From Elephas maximus indicus (taxonomy: Eukaryota > Chordata > Mammalia > Proboscidea > Elephantidae): DNA of 64,000 bases. The notes below the pieces were generated by a model. The model was not told the DNA's origin. It saw only the letters and a program-made list of their open reading frames with translations, and searched no databases. The DNA is taken from contig NC_064821.1 of the NCBI RefSeq assembly GCF_024166365.1, positions 49,813,093 through 49,877,092 of the forward strand, read 5' to 3'. Positions 52,888 through 64,000 of this stretch are shown one piece after another. A program made the translations under genes and the position numbers. Each line of letters opens with the position of its first letter. Position 1 is the stretch's first letter.

Positions 52888-54050
52888 AGCTTCCTCTTTC
52901 AAGGAGAGAAGGTAATGGGATTACATTAAGAAGTAAGGAAGTGTTCATTTGTGTTTGGTTGAAATCTTTGAAGGAAAATTTGTTGCTAAAATGTTAAAAT
53001 TGAAGGAAAGGAAAGCATTTTTCCATATTTTTGGCCTCATGTATATAGGCTGACAGTGGCAAACTGAATTTAACATATTCTTTAAAGATTGGGGGCTAAG
53101 TAATAAGACTTGGAGCTTTTGAGTTAAAATTAATTTAAAATTGTGAATTTTTAAAGGAAATGGGTGAATTTTAGGTCACAGAGCTGTGATGTTCAGATTT
53201 GAATGCATTTATTTTGAGAGACATTGTTGGCTTAGATAAAATTGTAGTAGCGTTTTAGAAGTTTTAGAGATAGCCAGCAATTAAAAAAATAAAACCAACA
53301 ATAATTATCAAAATAGGTGATATCTCTAGAAAGATACTGCCCCGGAGAGTAAATATTTGAAAATGTTTTTCATTATATATGGATTTAATGTTTTGAGCAG
53401 AAAAGTAAGGTACTTTTATAAAATCACAGTTTACCAAATTTAAAACAATGCTTTGTGGATTTTTTTTTTTTCCACAAACTGCTAAAAATAAGTAGAACAG
53501 TTTGGCCTATCCTGTCTTAGCTTCTCCCTGTTGCCACCACAATGGCCCTTGCTGTTTTCAACAGTAGCTGTTTTGAATCTATTTTTAGTTAATAAGGAAC
53601 GTGAGAGTAGGAGATGCTACAGCAGGATAGAACAACTTAGGGAAAAGCCCATTTTAATATCATCTATGAACCAAGAACTGAAACAGGAATGAGATTTTAT
53701 GATTAGTATGTTTGAGTGTGAGCTGTGGTTTGAGGTGTGGTTTAGGACACAAGTCGAGGAATTAGAATTTCCTTTTTTATGCTTTTGGTTTCTTTCCGTG
53801 TGATATCAGGGAAAACAAAAAAAAATAATTTTTTTGAAGAACTTTTAACTTAAAAGAATCACACCAGTCTTAGGTACTTAATGGAAAAAATTAGAGTAAG
53901 CAAAGAGAAAACTAATATAAATAAAAAAGTAATACAATATGTATTATTTTTAATACAATATGTATTATAATGTATATATAATATTTTGGTGTGTAGAGAC
54001 TATTAGTTTGTATCTCATAAAAATGAGGTCACGTCTTTTTTTAATTAAAT
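52888..54050. other. AT-rich intron, nothing recognised
   Basis: More than 1.1 kb without an assigned repeat. A short direct repeat AATACAATATGTATTAT is present near 53,932 and 53,952. Confidence 0.45.
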
Positions 54051-54400
54051 GATTTTTTTTGTTGTTGTTGAAAATATACTCAGCAAAATATATACCAATT
54101 CAACAATTTCTACATGTACAGTTCAGTGACATTGATTACATTCTTCAAGTTGTGCAGCCATTCTTACCCTCCTTTTCTGAATTAACATAAAAGCACTGCT
54201 CCCTAAGGTTCCTATCTAACCTTTCAATTTGCTGTTGTCAATTTGCTTGAGGTCACAACTGTTACTAGTCAAACTAATTAGATAAGCCTTTATACCTGTG
54301 ATCACACAGAGCCATCATCTTTGGAACCTCTTGTCCAGATATTCGTAGGGTCCTCAGATTGCTAAACCAGTTCACAAACCACCATGGTAGAAAGTGGTCA
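54051..54400 (-). repeat. Old L1 3' UTR-like remnant
   Basis: AAAATATACTCAGCAAAATATATACC, then GTACAGTTCAGTGACATTGATTACATTC, then TTGTGCAGCCATTC is the antisense of an old L1 3' UTR, similar to 63,070-63,300. Confidence 0.5.
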
Positions 54401-54577
54401 GCCCACTGAAGGGCATTGTCATTTACTAAGAGTGCTGCTAGGGGGCCCAGGCCAGTGCGTTGCTCCACTCACTGCTCTTTCTTCTTTCTTCAGTAGCTCC
54501 TTAAGATGGGGGTCAGACAATCATCCATGGCTTCATGCCATAAATGGACCTGCTTCTGTCCCTGAATTCCTCCCCCA

Positions 54578-54676
54578 GAACCCAAAACCCATTGCCATTC
54601 TGTTGATTCCAACTCATGGCAACCCTGTAGGACAAAGTAGAACTGACCCATAGGGTTTTTCAAGGCTATAAATCTT
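54578..54676 (-). mobile_element. AfroSINE copy, 3' part (split by L1s)
   Basis: AGAACCCAAAACCCATTGCCATTC to CAAGGCTATAAATCTT. The element resumes at 57,300 with AAGGCTGTAAATCTTTACAG. Confidence 0.9.
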
Positions 54677-57016
54677 TTTTTTTTTTTAATTGTGCTTTAA
54701 GTGATGTTAGTTTCTCATGCAAAAATTTATACACACATTCTTATGTGACCCTAGTTGCTCTCCCTGTAATGTGACAGCACGCTCCTCCTTTCCATCCCGG
54801 ATTTCCCATGTCCGTTCATCCAGCTCCTGTCCCTTTTGCCTTTTCACCTTGCCTCCGGACAGGAGCTGCCCATTTAGTCTCACGGATCTTCTTGAGCTAA
54901 GAAGCACTCTCTTCACAAGTATCATTTTATGTCTTATAGTCCAGTCTAATCTTTCCCTGAAGAGTTGGCTTCGGGAATGGTTTCAGTTCTGGGTTAACAG
55001 AGTCTGGGCACCATGTCTTCTGGGGTCCTTCCAGTCTCCGTCAGACCATTAAGTCTGGTCTTTTTACTAGAATTTGAGTTCTGCACCCCATTTTTCTCCT
55101 GCTCCATCAGGGACTCTCTGTTGTGTTCCCGGTCAGGGTGGTCATTGGTGGTAGCTGGGCACCATCTAGTTATTCTGGTCTCAGGCTGATGGAGTCTCTG
55201 GTTTATGTGGCCCTTTCTGTCTCTTGGGCTCATATTTTCCTTGTGTCTTTGGTGTTCTTCATTCTTCTTTGCTAGAGGTGCATTGGGACCAGTTGATGTA
55301 TCCTAAATGGCCACTCGCTAGTTTTAAGACCCTAGATGCCACTCACCAAAGTCGGTTGAGAACATTTTCTTAATAAACTTTGTTATGCCAATTGACTTAG
55401 AAGTCCCTTGAAACTGTGGTTCCCAGACCTGCATCCCTGCTACCCTGTCACCTGAAGTGTTTGGTTGTATTCTGGAAACTTCTTATCTTTTGGTTTAGTT
55501 CAGTTGTGCTGACTTGTGTGTTGTCCTTCCCTTCACCTAAGATAATTCTTGTCAGCTGTCTAGTTAGTGAATACCCCTCTCCCTCCCTCCCTGCCCTCGT
55601 AACCATCAAAGAATGTTTTCTTCTGTGTTTAAACCTTTTCTTGATTTCTTATAATAGTGGTCTCATACAATATTTATCCTTTTGTGACTAATTTCACTCA
55701 GCATAATGCCCTCCAGAGTCATCCATGTTATGAGATGTTTCTCAAATTCATCATTTTTCTTCTGTTGTTGTGTAGTATTCCGTTTTGTGAGTATACCATA
55801 ATTTGTTTATCCATTCATCCTTTGATGGGCACCTAGGTTGTTTCCATCTTTTTGCTGTTATGAACAGTGCTTCAGTGAACATAGGTGTGCGTATATCAGT
55901 TCGTGCAATGGCTCTTATTTCTTTAGGATATATTTCAAAGAGTGGGATTGCTGGATTGTATGGTACTTCTATTTCTAGCTTTTTAAGGAAGCACCAAATC
56001 AATTTCCAAAGTGATTATACCATTTTACATTCCCACCAGCAGTGTATAAGTGTTCCAGTCTCTCTACAACCTCTCCAAGCTTTATTATTTTGTGTTTTTT
56101 GGGTTAACACTAGCCTTGTTGGGGTGAGACGGTATCTCATTGTAGTTTTGATTTGCATTTCTCTAATGGCCCTGAGCATTTCCTCATGTATCTGTTAGCT
56201 GCCTGAATGTCATCTTGGGTGAAATGTCTGTTCATATCCTTTGTCCAATTTTTAATTGAGTTTTTTGTTGCTGTTGTTGAGGTTTTGCGGTATCTTGTAG
56301 ATTTTAGAGATTAGATGCTGATTGGATTTGTCATAGCCAAAATTTTTTTCCCAGTCTGTAGGTTGTCTTTTGACTCTTTTGCTGAAGTCTTTGGGTGAGC
56401 GTAAGTGTTTAATTTTTAGGAACTTCCAGTTGTCTAGTTTCTCTTCTGGTGTTTATGCATCATTAGTAATGTTTTGTATTCTGTTTATGCCATGTATTAG
56501 GGCTCCTAGCGTTGTCCCTGTTTTTTCTGCCATGATCTTTATCGTTTTAGATTTTGTATTTAGGTCTTTGATCCATTTTAAGTTAGTTTTTGTGCATGGT
56601 GTGAGGTATGGGTCTTGTTTCACTTTTTTGCAAAAGGACATCTAGTTACACCAACACCATTTGTTAGAGAGACTGTCTTTTCCCCAGTTAACGGACTCTG
56701 GGCCTTTGTCAAATATCAGCTGCTCATAGGTGGATAGATTTATGTCTGGATTCTCGTTTCTGCTCCATTGATCTATGTATCTGTTGTTGTACCAGGCTGT
56801 TTTGACTATTGTGATGGTATAATAGGTTCTAAGATAAGGTAGTGTGAGGCCTCCCACTTTGTTCTTTTTCAGTAATGCTTTACTTATCTGGGGCCTCTTC
56901 CCTTTCCTTATGAAGTTGGTGTTTTGTTTCTCCATCTCATTAAAAAATGTCATTGGAATTTGGATTGGGATTGCATTGTGTCTGTAGATCGCTTTGGGTA
57001 GAATAGACATTTTCAT
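54677..57016 (-). mobile_element. L1 LINE, 5'-truncated, degenerate ORF2
   Basis: On the reverse strand it runs from just after the reverse-transcriptase region ([17 protein letters not shown], near 57,000) through the C-terminus ([21 protein letters not shown] near 56,600; KLWYTHKTEYYTTTEE near 55,780) to the 3' UTR and poly(A) at 54,677. Stops and frameshifts are present. Its 5' end abuts the A-tail of another same-strand L1. Confidence 0.9.
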
Positions 57017-57299
57017 CTTTTTTTTTAATTGTGCTTTAGATGGAAGTTTATAGAGCAGATTGGTTTCAATACACATATTGTTTTGTGACATTAGTTGCAA
57101 ACCCTGCAACATGTCAACACTCTCCCCTTCTTGACCTTGGGCTCCCCATTTCCATTTGTCCAGCTTTCCTGTCCCCTCCTGCCTTCTCATCCTTGCCCCT
57201 GGCTTGGTGTGCCCATTTAGTCTCATATACATGGTTGATCTATGTGTATTATTGTTTGTTTTATGGGCCTGTCTAAACTTTGGCTGAAGGGTGAACCCT
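57017..57299 (-). mobile_element. L1 3' end, about 280 bases
   Basis: Starts at a T-run (TTTTTTTTTTAATTGTGCTTTAGATGG) and continues with the older-type 3' UTR (TTGTTTTGTGACATTAGTTGC, then CACTCTCCCCTTCTTGACCTTGGGC), as at 58,600-58,850. It is 5'-truncated at the SINE break. Confidence 0.9.
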
Positions 57300-57421
57300 A
57301 AGGCTGTAAATCTTTACAGAAGCAGACTGCCACATCTTCTTCCCTCGGAGTACCTGGTGGGTTCGAACCTCCAACCTTTAGTTAGCAGCTGAGTGCTTAA
57401 CCACTGTGCCACCAGGGCTCC
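57300..57421 (-). mobile_element. AfroSINE copy, 5' part (split by L1s)
   Basis: AAGGCTGTAAATCTTTACAGAAGCAGACTGCC to CACTGTGCCACCAGGGCTCC. It completes the SINE begun at 54,578. AAGGCT(A/G)TAAATCTT is duplicated at the break. Confidence 0.9.
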
Positions 57422-57780
57422 AACTCCTCCCCATCCCCTGCTTAATAGTCTGCAGTATATTTCACAAAGTCTTGATTCTTCGGTCTTTTTTTTCTTAGAC
57501 CTGTGTTTGTGGAGTGGTGAGGGTGGGGACTGGAGAATACTAGCACAGTGGAAATCTTTCTTCTTGGAAAACTTTCTTCTTTCCTTCAAAGCCTGTCTTG
57601 CAGTGAGTCAGGAATTTTATTCTATGTTTACATCACTGAATAGAACTTCTGAATTTAACATCTCAGGCCGAACTTGGCATCCAGATTTAAGGTGACTTCA
57701 TATTTTTTCAAGGAACGGTGGGTGTACTCCTTCAAAGGTTGTGATAATACTAATTAATACAGAGCAATTTTTATGTGCAG
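57422..57780. other. Intron, nothing recognised
   Basis: No assigned repeat or exon-like segment. Confidence 0.4.
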
Positions 57781-58195
57781 TGCATTTTTCTAGTATTTTC
57801 CATTTGTTCTTTCATTCATTCGGCGCATATTTAGAAAGCACCTAGGATGTGCCAGGCACTGGTCTAAGCACTGATAATACATCAAAGAAAAAAACTGAGA
57901 AAAGTCCCTGCCCCTGAGAACCTTGAGTTGGGGAAGGATGAATAAGCCATGCACAAATAAATACATCACATACATAGTAGGTCAGTAGGAGCTGTGAAGA
58001 AAAATAAAGTAGGGAAGGGGGCAAGGGTGGTGGTTTCCTCGCAACTCTGTGAGAAAGGTACCGTTTTTATTCCCGTTGTACAGACTGGGAAGCTGAAGCA
58101 TAGAGAGGTTAAGTGACTCATCTTGAGCTTACATAGGTAGTAAATAGTAAAGATTGAATTTGAAATCTAAGCATGAGCTCCTAACTTCAGCTTCC
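57781..58195. repeat. Ancient interspersed repeat plus MIR-like segment
   Basis: 57,781-58,010 has ATGTGCCAGGCACTGGTCTAAGCACTG and CCATGCACAAATAAATAC (the unassigned family). 58,050-58,195 has TGTACAGACTGGGAAGCTGAAGC, then GAGAGGTTAAGTGACTC (MIR core, reverse strand). Confidence 0.55.
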
Positions 58196-58584
58196 TGTAA
58201 AGTAATGAGGCTCAAAACTTCAAGCAAATCCTCAAATGATGGTTCCTGTGAAAATAAAGTCTGTCTTCACCAGGCTTCCTGTCATATTGGCATATATACA
58301 CAGACACATTGAAAAATTAAAATACGGCCTTCTTAATTTCAATATCAGATAGTAAATACAGTGTATATACAAGATATTTTAATTTACATTAAATTAAAAA
58401 AAAAATCAAACCCTCATAAAGAATGTAGCATTTCAGTGGTCCTTGAAGGATGGATGGGATTTTTTTTTTTTTTAAGTATTTAAGCATACAAAAAAAAAAG
58501 TATTTGAAACATCCAGAAGTTTATATATAACAAAGGCGGTTATGAAGAAAAATAAGATGAATACCCATGACCTCAGAACTCACA
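58196..58584. other. AT-rich intron, nothing recognised
   Basis: A/T homopolymer patches (58,394-58,404, 58,460-58,474 and 58,489-58,499). Confidence 0.45.
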
Positions 58585-61500
58585 GGGTTTTTTTTTTTTT
58601 TTTTCAGTTGTATTTTAGATGAAGGTTTACAGAGCAAGTTAGCTTCTCATTAAACAATTAACACACGTATTGTTTTATGACATTGGTTGCCACCCCCATG
58701 ACATGTCAACACTCTCCCCTTCTTGACCTTGGGTTCCCCATTACCAACTTTCCTGTCCACTCCTGCCTTCTTGTCCTTGCCCCTGGGCTGGTGTGCCCAT
58801 TTAGGCTTGTTTTGTTTTGTGGTCCTGTCTAATCTTTGGCTGAAGGGTGAACCTCAGGAGTGACTTCAGTACTGAGTTAAAAGGGAGTCCGGGGGCCATA
58901 CTCTTGAGATTTCTCCAGTCTCTGTCAGACCAATAAGCCTGTTATTTTTTTTTTTTTTTGTGAGTTAGAATTTTGTTCTACATTTTTCTCCAGCTCTGTC
59001 TGGGACCCTCTATTGTGATCCCTGTCAGAGCAGTAGGTGGTGGTAGCCAGGTACCATCTAATTGTGCTGGACTCAGTCTGGTGGAGGCTGTGGTACTTGT
59101 GGTCCATCAGTCCTTTGGACTAATCATTCCCTTGTGTCTTTGGTTTTCTTCATTCTCCGGTTGCTCCAGACGGGGTGAGACCAGTGGAATATGTTAGATG
59201 ACCACTCATAAGCTTTTAACACCCCAGATGCTACTCACCAAAGTAGGGTGTAGAACATTTTCTTTATAAACTGTGTTATGCCAGTTGAGCTAGATGTTCC
59301 CCGAGACCATGGTCTCCAGCCCTCAACCCAGTAATTTGGTCCCTCAGGGAGTTGGGATATGTCTGTGGAGCTTCCATGACCTTGTCTTGGTCAAGTTGTG
59401 CTGGCTTCACCAGTATCATGTACTGTCTTTCCCTTCACCATAGTTACCACTTACCTATTATCTATTTAGTGTTTTTCCCTCCCTGCCCCTCCCTTCCCTC
59501 ATAGCCATTAAAAATAGTTTCTTTTTGTGTGTAAACCTTTTCATGAGTTTTTATGATAGTGGTCTCATACAATATCATTGTGTGTATGTATCACATACAT
59601 TCGTTCGTCTGTTGATGGACATGTAGGTCGTTGCCATTTTTTTGCTATTGTGAATAATGCTGCAGTGGACATGTTCGTGCATATGTCTGTGTGATAGTTC
59701 TTATTTCTCTAGGATATATTCCTAGGAGTGGAATTGCTGGATCATATGGTATTTCTATTTCTAGCTTTTTAAGGAAATGCCATATCGTTTCCCAAAATGG
59801 TTGTACCATTTTGGATTCCCACCAGCAGCGCATAAGAGTTCCAGTCTTCCTGCAACCTCTCCAACATTTGTTATTTTCTGTTTTTTTTTTACTTGTGCCA
59901 GTAATGTTGGGGTGAGATGATATCTCTATTTTATTTGCATTTGTCTTATGGCTAGTGCCAACACCACAGTTGTTGGTGAAGAATATTGAATATACCATGG
60001 ACTGGCAAAAGAACAAACAAATCTGTTTTGGAAGAAGTACAACCAGAATGCTCCATAGAAGCAAGGATGGCGAGACTGCGTCTTACATACTTTGGACATG
60101 TTTGTCAGGAAGGATCAGTCCCTGGAGGAGGACATCATGCTTGGTAAAGTAGAGGGTCAGCGGAAAAGAGGAAGACCCTCAATGAGATGGATTGACACAG
60201 TGGCTGCAACAGTGGGCTCAAGCGTAACAATGATTGTAAGGGTGGCGCAGGACCGGGCAGCGTTTTGTGCTGTGGTACATAGGGTCGCTATGAGTCAGAA
60301 CCGGCACTGAATGGCACTAAAAAAAAAATGGCTAGTGATCTCGAGAATTTCCTCATGTGTGTTAGCTGCCTGAATGTCTTCTTTGGTGAAGTGTCTTTTC
60401 ATATCCTTTGCCTATGTTTTAATTGGATTATTTATCTTTTTGTTGTAGAGGTGTTGAATTTTCCTGTAGATTTTAGAGAATAGACCTTTGTCAGATTTGT
60501 CATAGCCAAAATTTTTTTCCCAGTCTGTAGGTTCTTTTTTTATTCTTTTGGTAAGTCTTTTGATGAGTGTTTAAGTGTTTAATTTTTAGAAGATCCCAGT
60601 TACCTAGCTTATCTTCCGGTGTTTGTATATTGTTAATTATGATTTATATCCTGTTTATGCCATGTATTAGGGCCTCTAGTGTTGACCTCATTTTTCTTTG
60701 TGATCTTTATTGTTTTGGGGTTTGTATTTAAATCTGTGATTCATTTTCAATTACTTTTTGCATATGGTATGAGGTATGGGTCCTGTTTCATTTTTTTGCA
60801 GGTAGACATCTGGTTTTGCCAGCACCATTTGTTAAAAAGACTATCTTTTCCCCATTTGATAGGCTTTGGGCCTTTTGCTGAAGATCATGTGACCCCCCCC
60901 CCCAAAACAAAGGTGGATGAATTTATATTAGGGTTCTCAGTTTTGTTCCATTGGTCCATGTGTGTCATTTTACTAGTACTAGGCTGTTTTGACTACCACA
61001 GCTGTATAGTAGGTTCTGAGGTCAGGTAGTGTGAGTCCTCCTACTTTATTCTTCTTCAGTAGTGCTTTACTTATCCAGGGCCTCTTCCCTTTCCATGAGT
61101 TAACAATTAGTTTTTCCATCTCTTTAAAGAATGCTGTTGGTATTTGGATTGCATTGTATTTGTAGATTGCTTTGGGCAGAGTTGACGTTTTCACGATGTT
61201 GAGTCTACCTATCCATGCATTTATGCAGGTCTCTTTTGGTTTCTTGTTGTAGTGTTTTGTAGTTTTCTTTGTATAGGTGTTTTATATCCTGGTTTGATTT
61301 ATTCCTAAGTATTTTATTTTTTTAGGAATGGTATTGTTTTTCTGATTTCCTTTTCGTAGTTCTCTTTATTGGCGTATAGGAATCCAACAGATTTTTTAAT
61401 CTTATCTTGTGTCCTGCTACTCTGCTGTATTTATTAGTTCCAGTAGTTTTCTCATGGAGTCTTGGGTTTTCTATGGATATTATCATATCACCCACAAGTA

Positions 61501-62505
61501 GGGGCAGTTTTGCTTCTTCCTTAACAATTTGAATGCCCTTTATTTCTGTTTCTTGCGTTATTGCTGTAGCTAGGACTTCCAGTACAATGTTAAATAGAGA
61601 GGTGATAAAGGGCAACCTTGTCTTGTTCCTGTTCTCAAGGGGAATGTTTTCAGCCTCTCTCCATTAAGAATGATGTCAGCTGTTGGTTTTGTGTAGATGT
61701 CCTTTATTATATTTGAAGAATTTCCCTCGTATATCTATTTTATTGAGAGCTTTTATCAGGAATGGGTGTTGGACTTTGTTGAATGCCTTTTCTGCATCAA
61801 TTGAGATTATTGTGTGATTCTTTTATTTATGTGTTAGATTATGTTGATTGATTTTCTAATGTTGAACTATCCTTGCATACCTGGTATGAATCCCTGTTGG
61901 TTGTGGTGTATTATTTTTTTGATTTGATCCTGAATTATTTTGGCTAGAATTTTGTTGAGAATTATTGCATCTATATTCATGAGAGATATTGGTCTGCTGG
62001 TTTCATGGAATGAATTCAAAAGTATCCCTTCCTTTTCTATATTCGGAAATAGTTTGAGTACTACTGGTGTAAACTCTTCTCTGAATGTTTGGTAGAATTC
62101 TCCAGTGAAGCCATCTGGACCAGGGCTTTTTTTGTTGGGAGTTTTTTTTTAATTACCTTTTCAATCTCTTGTTATGGGTCTGTTCAGATTTTTAACTTCA
62201 GTTTGTATTAATTTGGGTAGGTAGCGTGCTTCTAGAAATTTGTCCATTTCCTCTAGGTTTTCAAATTTGTTGGAGTATATAGCCTTTCATAGTAGTCTGT
62301 TATGTTCCTTTGTATTTCAGTTGGGTCTGTTGTAATGCTCCCTATTTCATTTTTTATTTGGGTTATTGCATCTTCTCCTGTTTTTCTTTTTTCAATTTGG
62401 CCAATGGTTTGTTGATTTCCTGATCCTTTCAAAAAACCAACTTTTGGTTTTGTTGATTCTTTCTATTCTTCTATTCTCTATTTCATTAATTTCTGCTTTG
62501 ATCTT
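58585..62505 (-). mobile_element. L1 LINE, about 3.5 kb plus an internal RTE, degenerate ORF2
   Basis: The reverse strand carries ORF2 from upstream of the reverse transcriptase (near 62,500) through the palm region (the FADD position is altered, near 61,490), the C-terminal KTGTLMRCWWESKMVQPFW segment (near 59,830), a full older-type 3' UTR and a T-run at 58,587. Many frameshifts. It is interrupted at 59,958-60,327, and its 5' end abuts an older L1 tail. Confidence 0.9.
59958..60327 (+). mobile_element. RTE LINE 3' end inserted in L1, with target-site duplication
   Basis: GAAGAATATTGAATATACCATGGACTGG, then CATGCTTGGTAAAGTAGAGGGTCAG, then GCGTTTTGTGCTGTGGTACATAGGG, ending GGCACTAAAAAAAAA. 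It is flanked by ATGGCTAGTG (59,948-59,957 and 60,328-60,337). It has a short A-tail instead of the usual AAC repeats. Confidence 0.94.
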
Positions 62506-62845
62506 TTTTTTAATAAAGTTTTTATTGACATCTAATATACATAAAGGAAAGTGTGTAAATTATAAATACACAACCCAGTGAATTTCCACAAAGTGGACAC
62601 ACCTGTGAAACCAGCTTCCGGATTAAAGATAGGCTATTACCAGAAACTGGGAAGCTTGACTCATGCCTCTCCCCCTTCCCACCAAGCATCACCACTATCC
62701 TGACTAACATTGTAGTTTAGTTTTTCCTTTGTTTGAACCTTATATAGATGAAATCATGCAGTGTATACTGTTCTTTCTGGCTTCTTTTGCCAGAGAGTCA
62801 TCCATGTTATTGAATATAGCACTAGTTCATCTATTGGACTGCTCT
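62506..62845 (-). mobile_element. Older L1 3' end
   Basis: TTTTTTTTAATAAAGTTTTTATTGACATC, then AAGTGGACACACCTGTGAAACCAGC, then GATGAAATCATGCAGTGTATAC is an old L1-type 3' UTR on the reverse strand. Confidence 0.6.
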
Positions 62846-62848
62846 ATA

Positions 62849-63010
62849 GAAACCCTGGTGGCATAGTGGTTAAGTGCTACAGCTGTTAACCAAGAGGTTG
62901 GCAGTTTGAGTCTTCCACGTGCTCCTTGGAAACTCTGTGGGGCAGTTCTACTCTGTCCTATAGGGTCGCTATGAGTCGGGATCGACTCGACGGCAGTGGG
63001 TTTGGGTTTT
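62849..63010 (+). mobile_element. AfroSINE copy
   Basis: GAAACCCTGGTGGCATAGTGG to GGGATCGACTCGACGGCAGTGGG. One of the least diverged tails in the window. Confidence 0.94.
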
Positions 63011-63069
63011 ATAGATTATACTGTAGGAATATAAAAAAAACACACTTAATTTATCTTCACCCACAGTTC

Positions 63070-63480
63070 TTCTTTTTTCTAATTGAAAGAAATTTGACAT
63101 AAAATTCACCATTTTAACCATTTTAAATTGTATACAATTCATTGGCTTTTAGTATATTCAGTGTTGTGCAACCATCATGACTAATTCCGGAACATTTTCA
63201 TCACCCAAAAAAGAAACCTTGTCCCTATTATGCTATTATACCTCAGTCCCCCTGTCCCCTGCCCCCAGCCTCAGGCAATGACTAATCTGTATGGATTTTC
63301 CTATTCTGGACGTCTCATATATATGGAATCACTCTAAGTGGAAAAAAATTTTGTACCTGACTTTTTCACTTACTTTACAATCTTTGGGCTTAATTAGGTA
63401 CAATTTCTATTATTTGCTTTTTTCCCTGTGTATTGCCTGTAATTTCTTTTTTACTTTTGCATGCCTTGCAGTTTTTTTAA
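63070..63480 (-). repeat. Old L1 3' UTR-like remnant
   Basis: AAATTTGACATAAAATTCACC, then GTGTTGTGCAACCATCATGAC, then CCCTGCCCCCAGCCTCAGGCAATGAC, then CTCATATATATGGAATC is the antisense of an old L1 3' UTR. The right edge is uncertain. Confidence 0.6.
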
Positions 63481-64000
63481 TTGAAAACTCTACATTTTTA
63501 ATATCGTAATGTGGCAACTCTAGAAATCAGATTCCCTCCCTGCCCCAGGCATTGCTGTTATTGCAGTTGTTTCTGAACTAATTTTATAAAGTTTATATTT
63601 TTTGTTGTGTGTGGCCACTGAAGTTTCCGTTTTATTAGCTTATTGGTCAGCTTTTGATTAGAGAGAGATTTCTTAAACTCCTAGGACCAAAAAAAAAAAA
63701 AAAAAAACTCCCTGTCCTTGCAGATGTGCTCTGTGTGTGTGTTGGAGCACTCCTTCAACACTCAGGCAGCCAGCCTTCACTTCCTGCTTGCACAGAGCTT
63801 GATGGTCATCCAGAGATAAGAGCTTGGGGCCTTCTCAAGTCTTTCCTAAGCATGTGCACAGCCCTGGGCATGTCCATGGCCTTCTAGATTCCCAGGAATA
63901 TGCTGGAGCTTTTTAAAGCTCTATCCCGCAAAGCATCTCTTTCCCCAGTCTTTACTCTCAAACTTTTTGGTTAGTCTACTGTTTGCTTCAGCTGTTATCT
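63481..64000. other. Intron, nothing firmly recognised
   Basis: An A-run lies at 63,690-63,707. No exon resembling UBE4B exon 2 was seen before the window ends. Confidence 0.4.

Larger units (their letters stand above)
15172..64000 (+). other. UBE4B: UBE4B intron 1 (3' end outside window)
   Basis: It begins with the GTGAGG donor. No exon encoding the expected IRRRRLARLAGG-type continuation was found in the remaining 48.8 kb, so exon 2 probably lies beyond the window. UBE4B is known to have a long first intron. Long L1 sequence inside it is mainly antisense to the gene, with two short sense-strand L1 tails (25,201 and 44,280). Confidence 0.75.

Noticed and set aside
15172..64000. Search for UBE4B exon 2 and for a CRISPR array, tRNA or rRNA genes
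   Set aside because: No segment encoding the expected IRRRRLARLAGG continuation with an AG acceptor was seen. The tRNA-like regions are SINE heads with decayed folds, and the regular spacings seen are microsatellites.

Overview
This is a mammalian nuclear genomic window, almost certainly from an afrotherian and most likely an elephant or close relative. The main evidence is about thirty-five copies of a tRNA-headed SINE. Its head begins GGAGCCCTGGTGG and its body carries the phrases CTATGGGGCAGTTCTACTCTG and GAGTCGGAATCGACTCGACGGCA, which is the AfroSINE signature. They sit beside BovB/RTE-type LINEs with the same 3' tail, many L1 LINEs, and old mammalian L2 and MIR repeats. No Alu, B1 or carnivore/ruminant SINE was seen.

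The only protein-coding gene I can support is UBE4B (the Ufd2-type ubiquitin chain-elongation factor), on the + strand. A CpG island lies at about 13,930-14,970 with GC boxes, an inverted CCAAT box, a perfect 18-base CACGTG palindrome and a YY1-like site. It leads into a 5' UTR with short upstream ORFs and a first coding exon at 15,148-15,171 that encodes MEELSADE and ends in GAG|GTGAGG. Everything from 15,172 to the window end is read as intron 1. Exon 2 was not found and should lie beyond 64,000.

Layout. 1-13,930 is intergenic upstream DNA: RTE and SINE copies, a degenerate L1 (1,800-3,015), a young L1 with an intact ORF2 C-terminal half (4,951-7,938, - strand) beside an older L1 tail (7,947-9,500), and an L1/RTE/SINE mosaic (12,311-13,312). 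13,930-15,171 is the UBE4B promoter and first exon. 15,172-17,795 is repeat-poor proximal intron. 17,795-64,000 is repeat-dense intron.

Most of the biology in the intron is retrotransposon stratigraphy. There are three SINE-tailed insertions into one re-used target (20,744-21,312), an L1 copy that appears to carry a 3' transduction (25,201-25,966), a 3.5-kb block with two RTE copies in opposite orientation (28,250-31,742), and an ORF1-only L1 nested in an older L1 3' UTR (35,130-37,369). Further along lie a SINE with a tRNA-Gly-like head (40,061-40,399), a nearly coding-complete RTE inside a putative LTR (45,859-48,671), and two L1s abutting the A-tails of older L1s (54,677-57,299 and 58,585-62,845). 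No CRISPR array, operon, tRNA or rRNA gene was seen. Repeat family names come from recognition of the sequence, not from a database run, and boundaries without a stated target-site duplication are good to roughly 10-30 bases.
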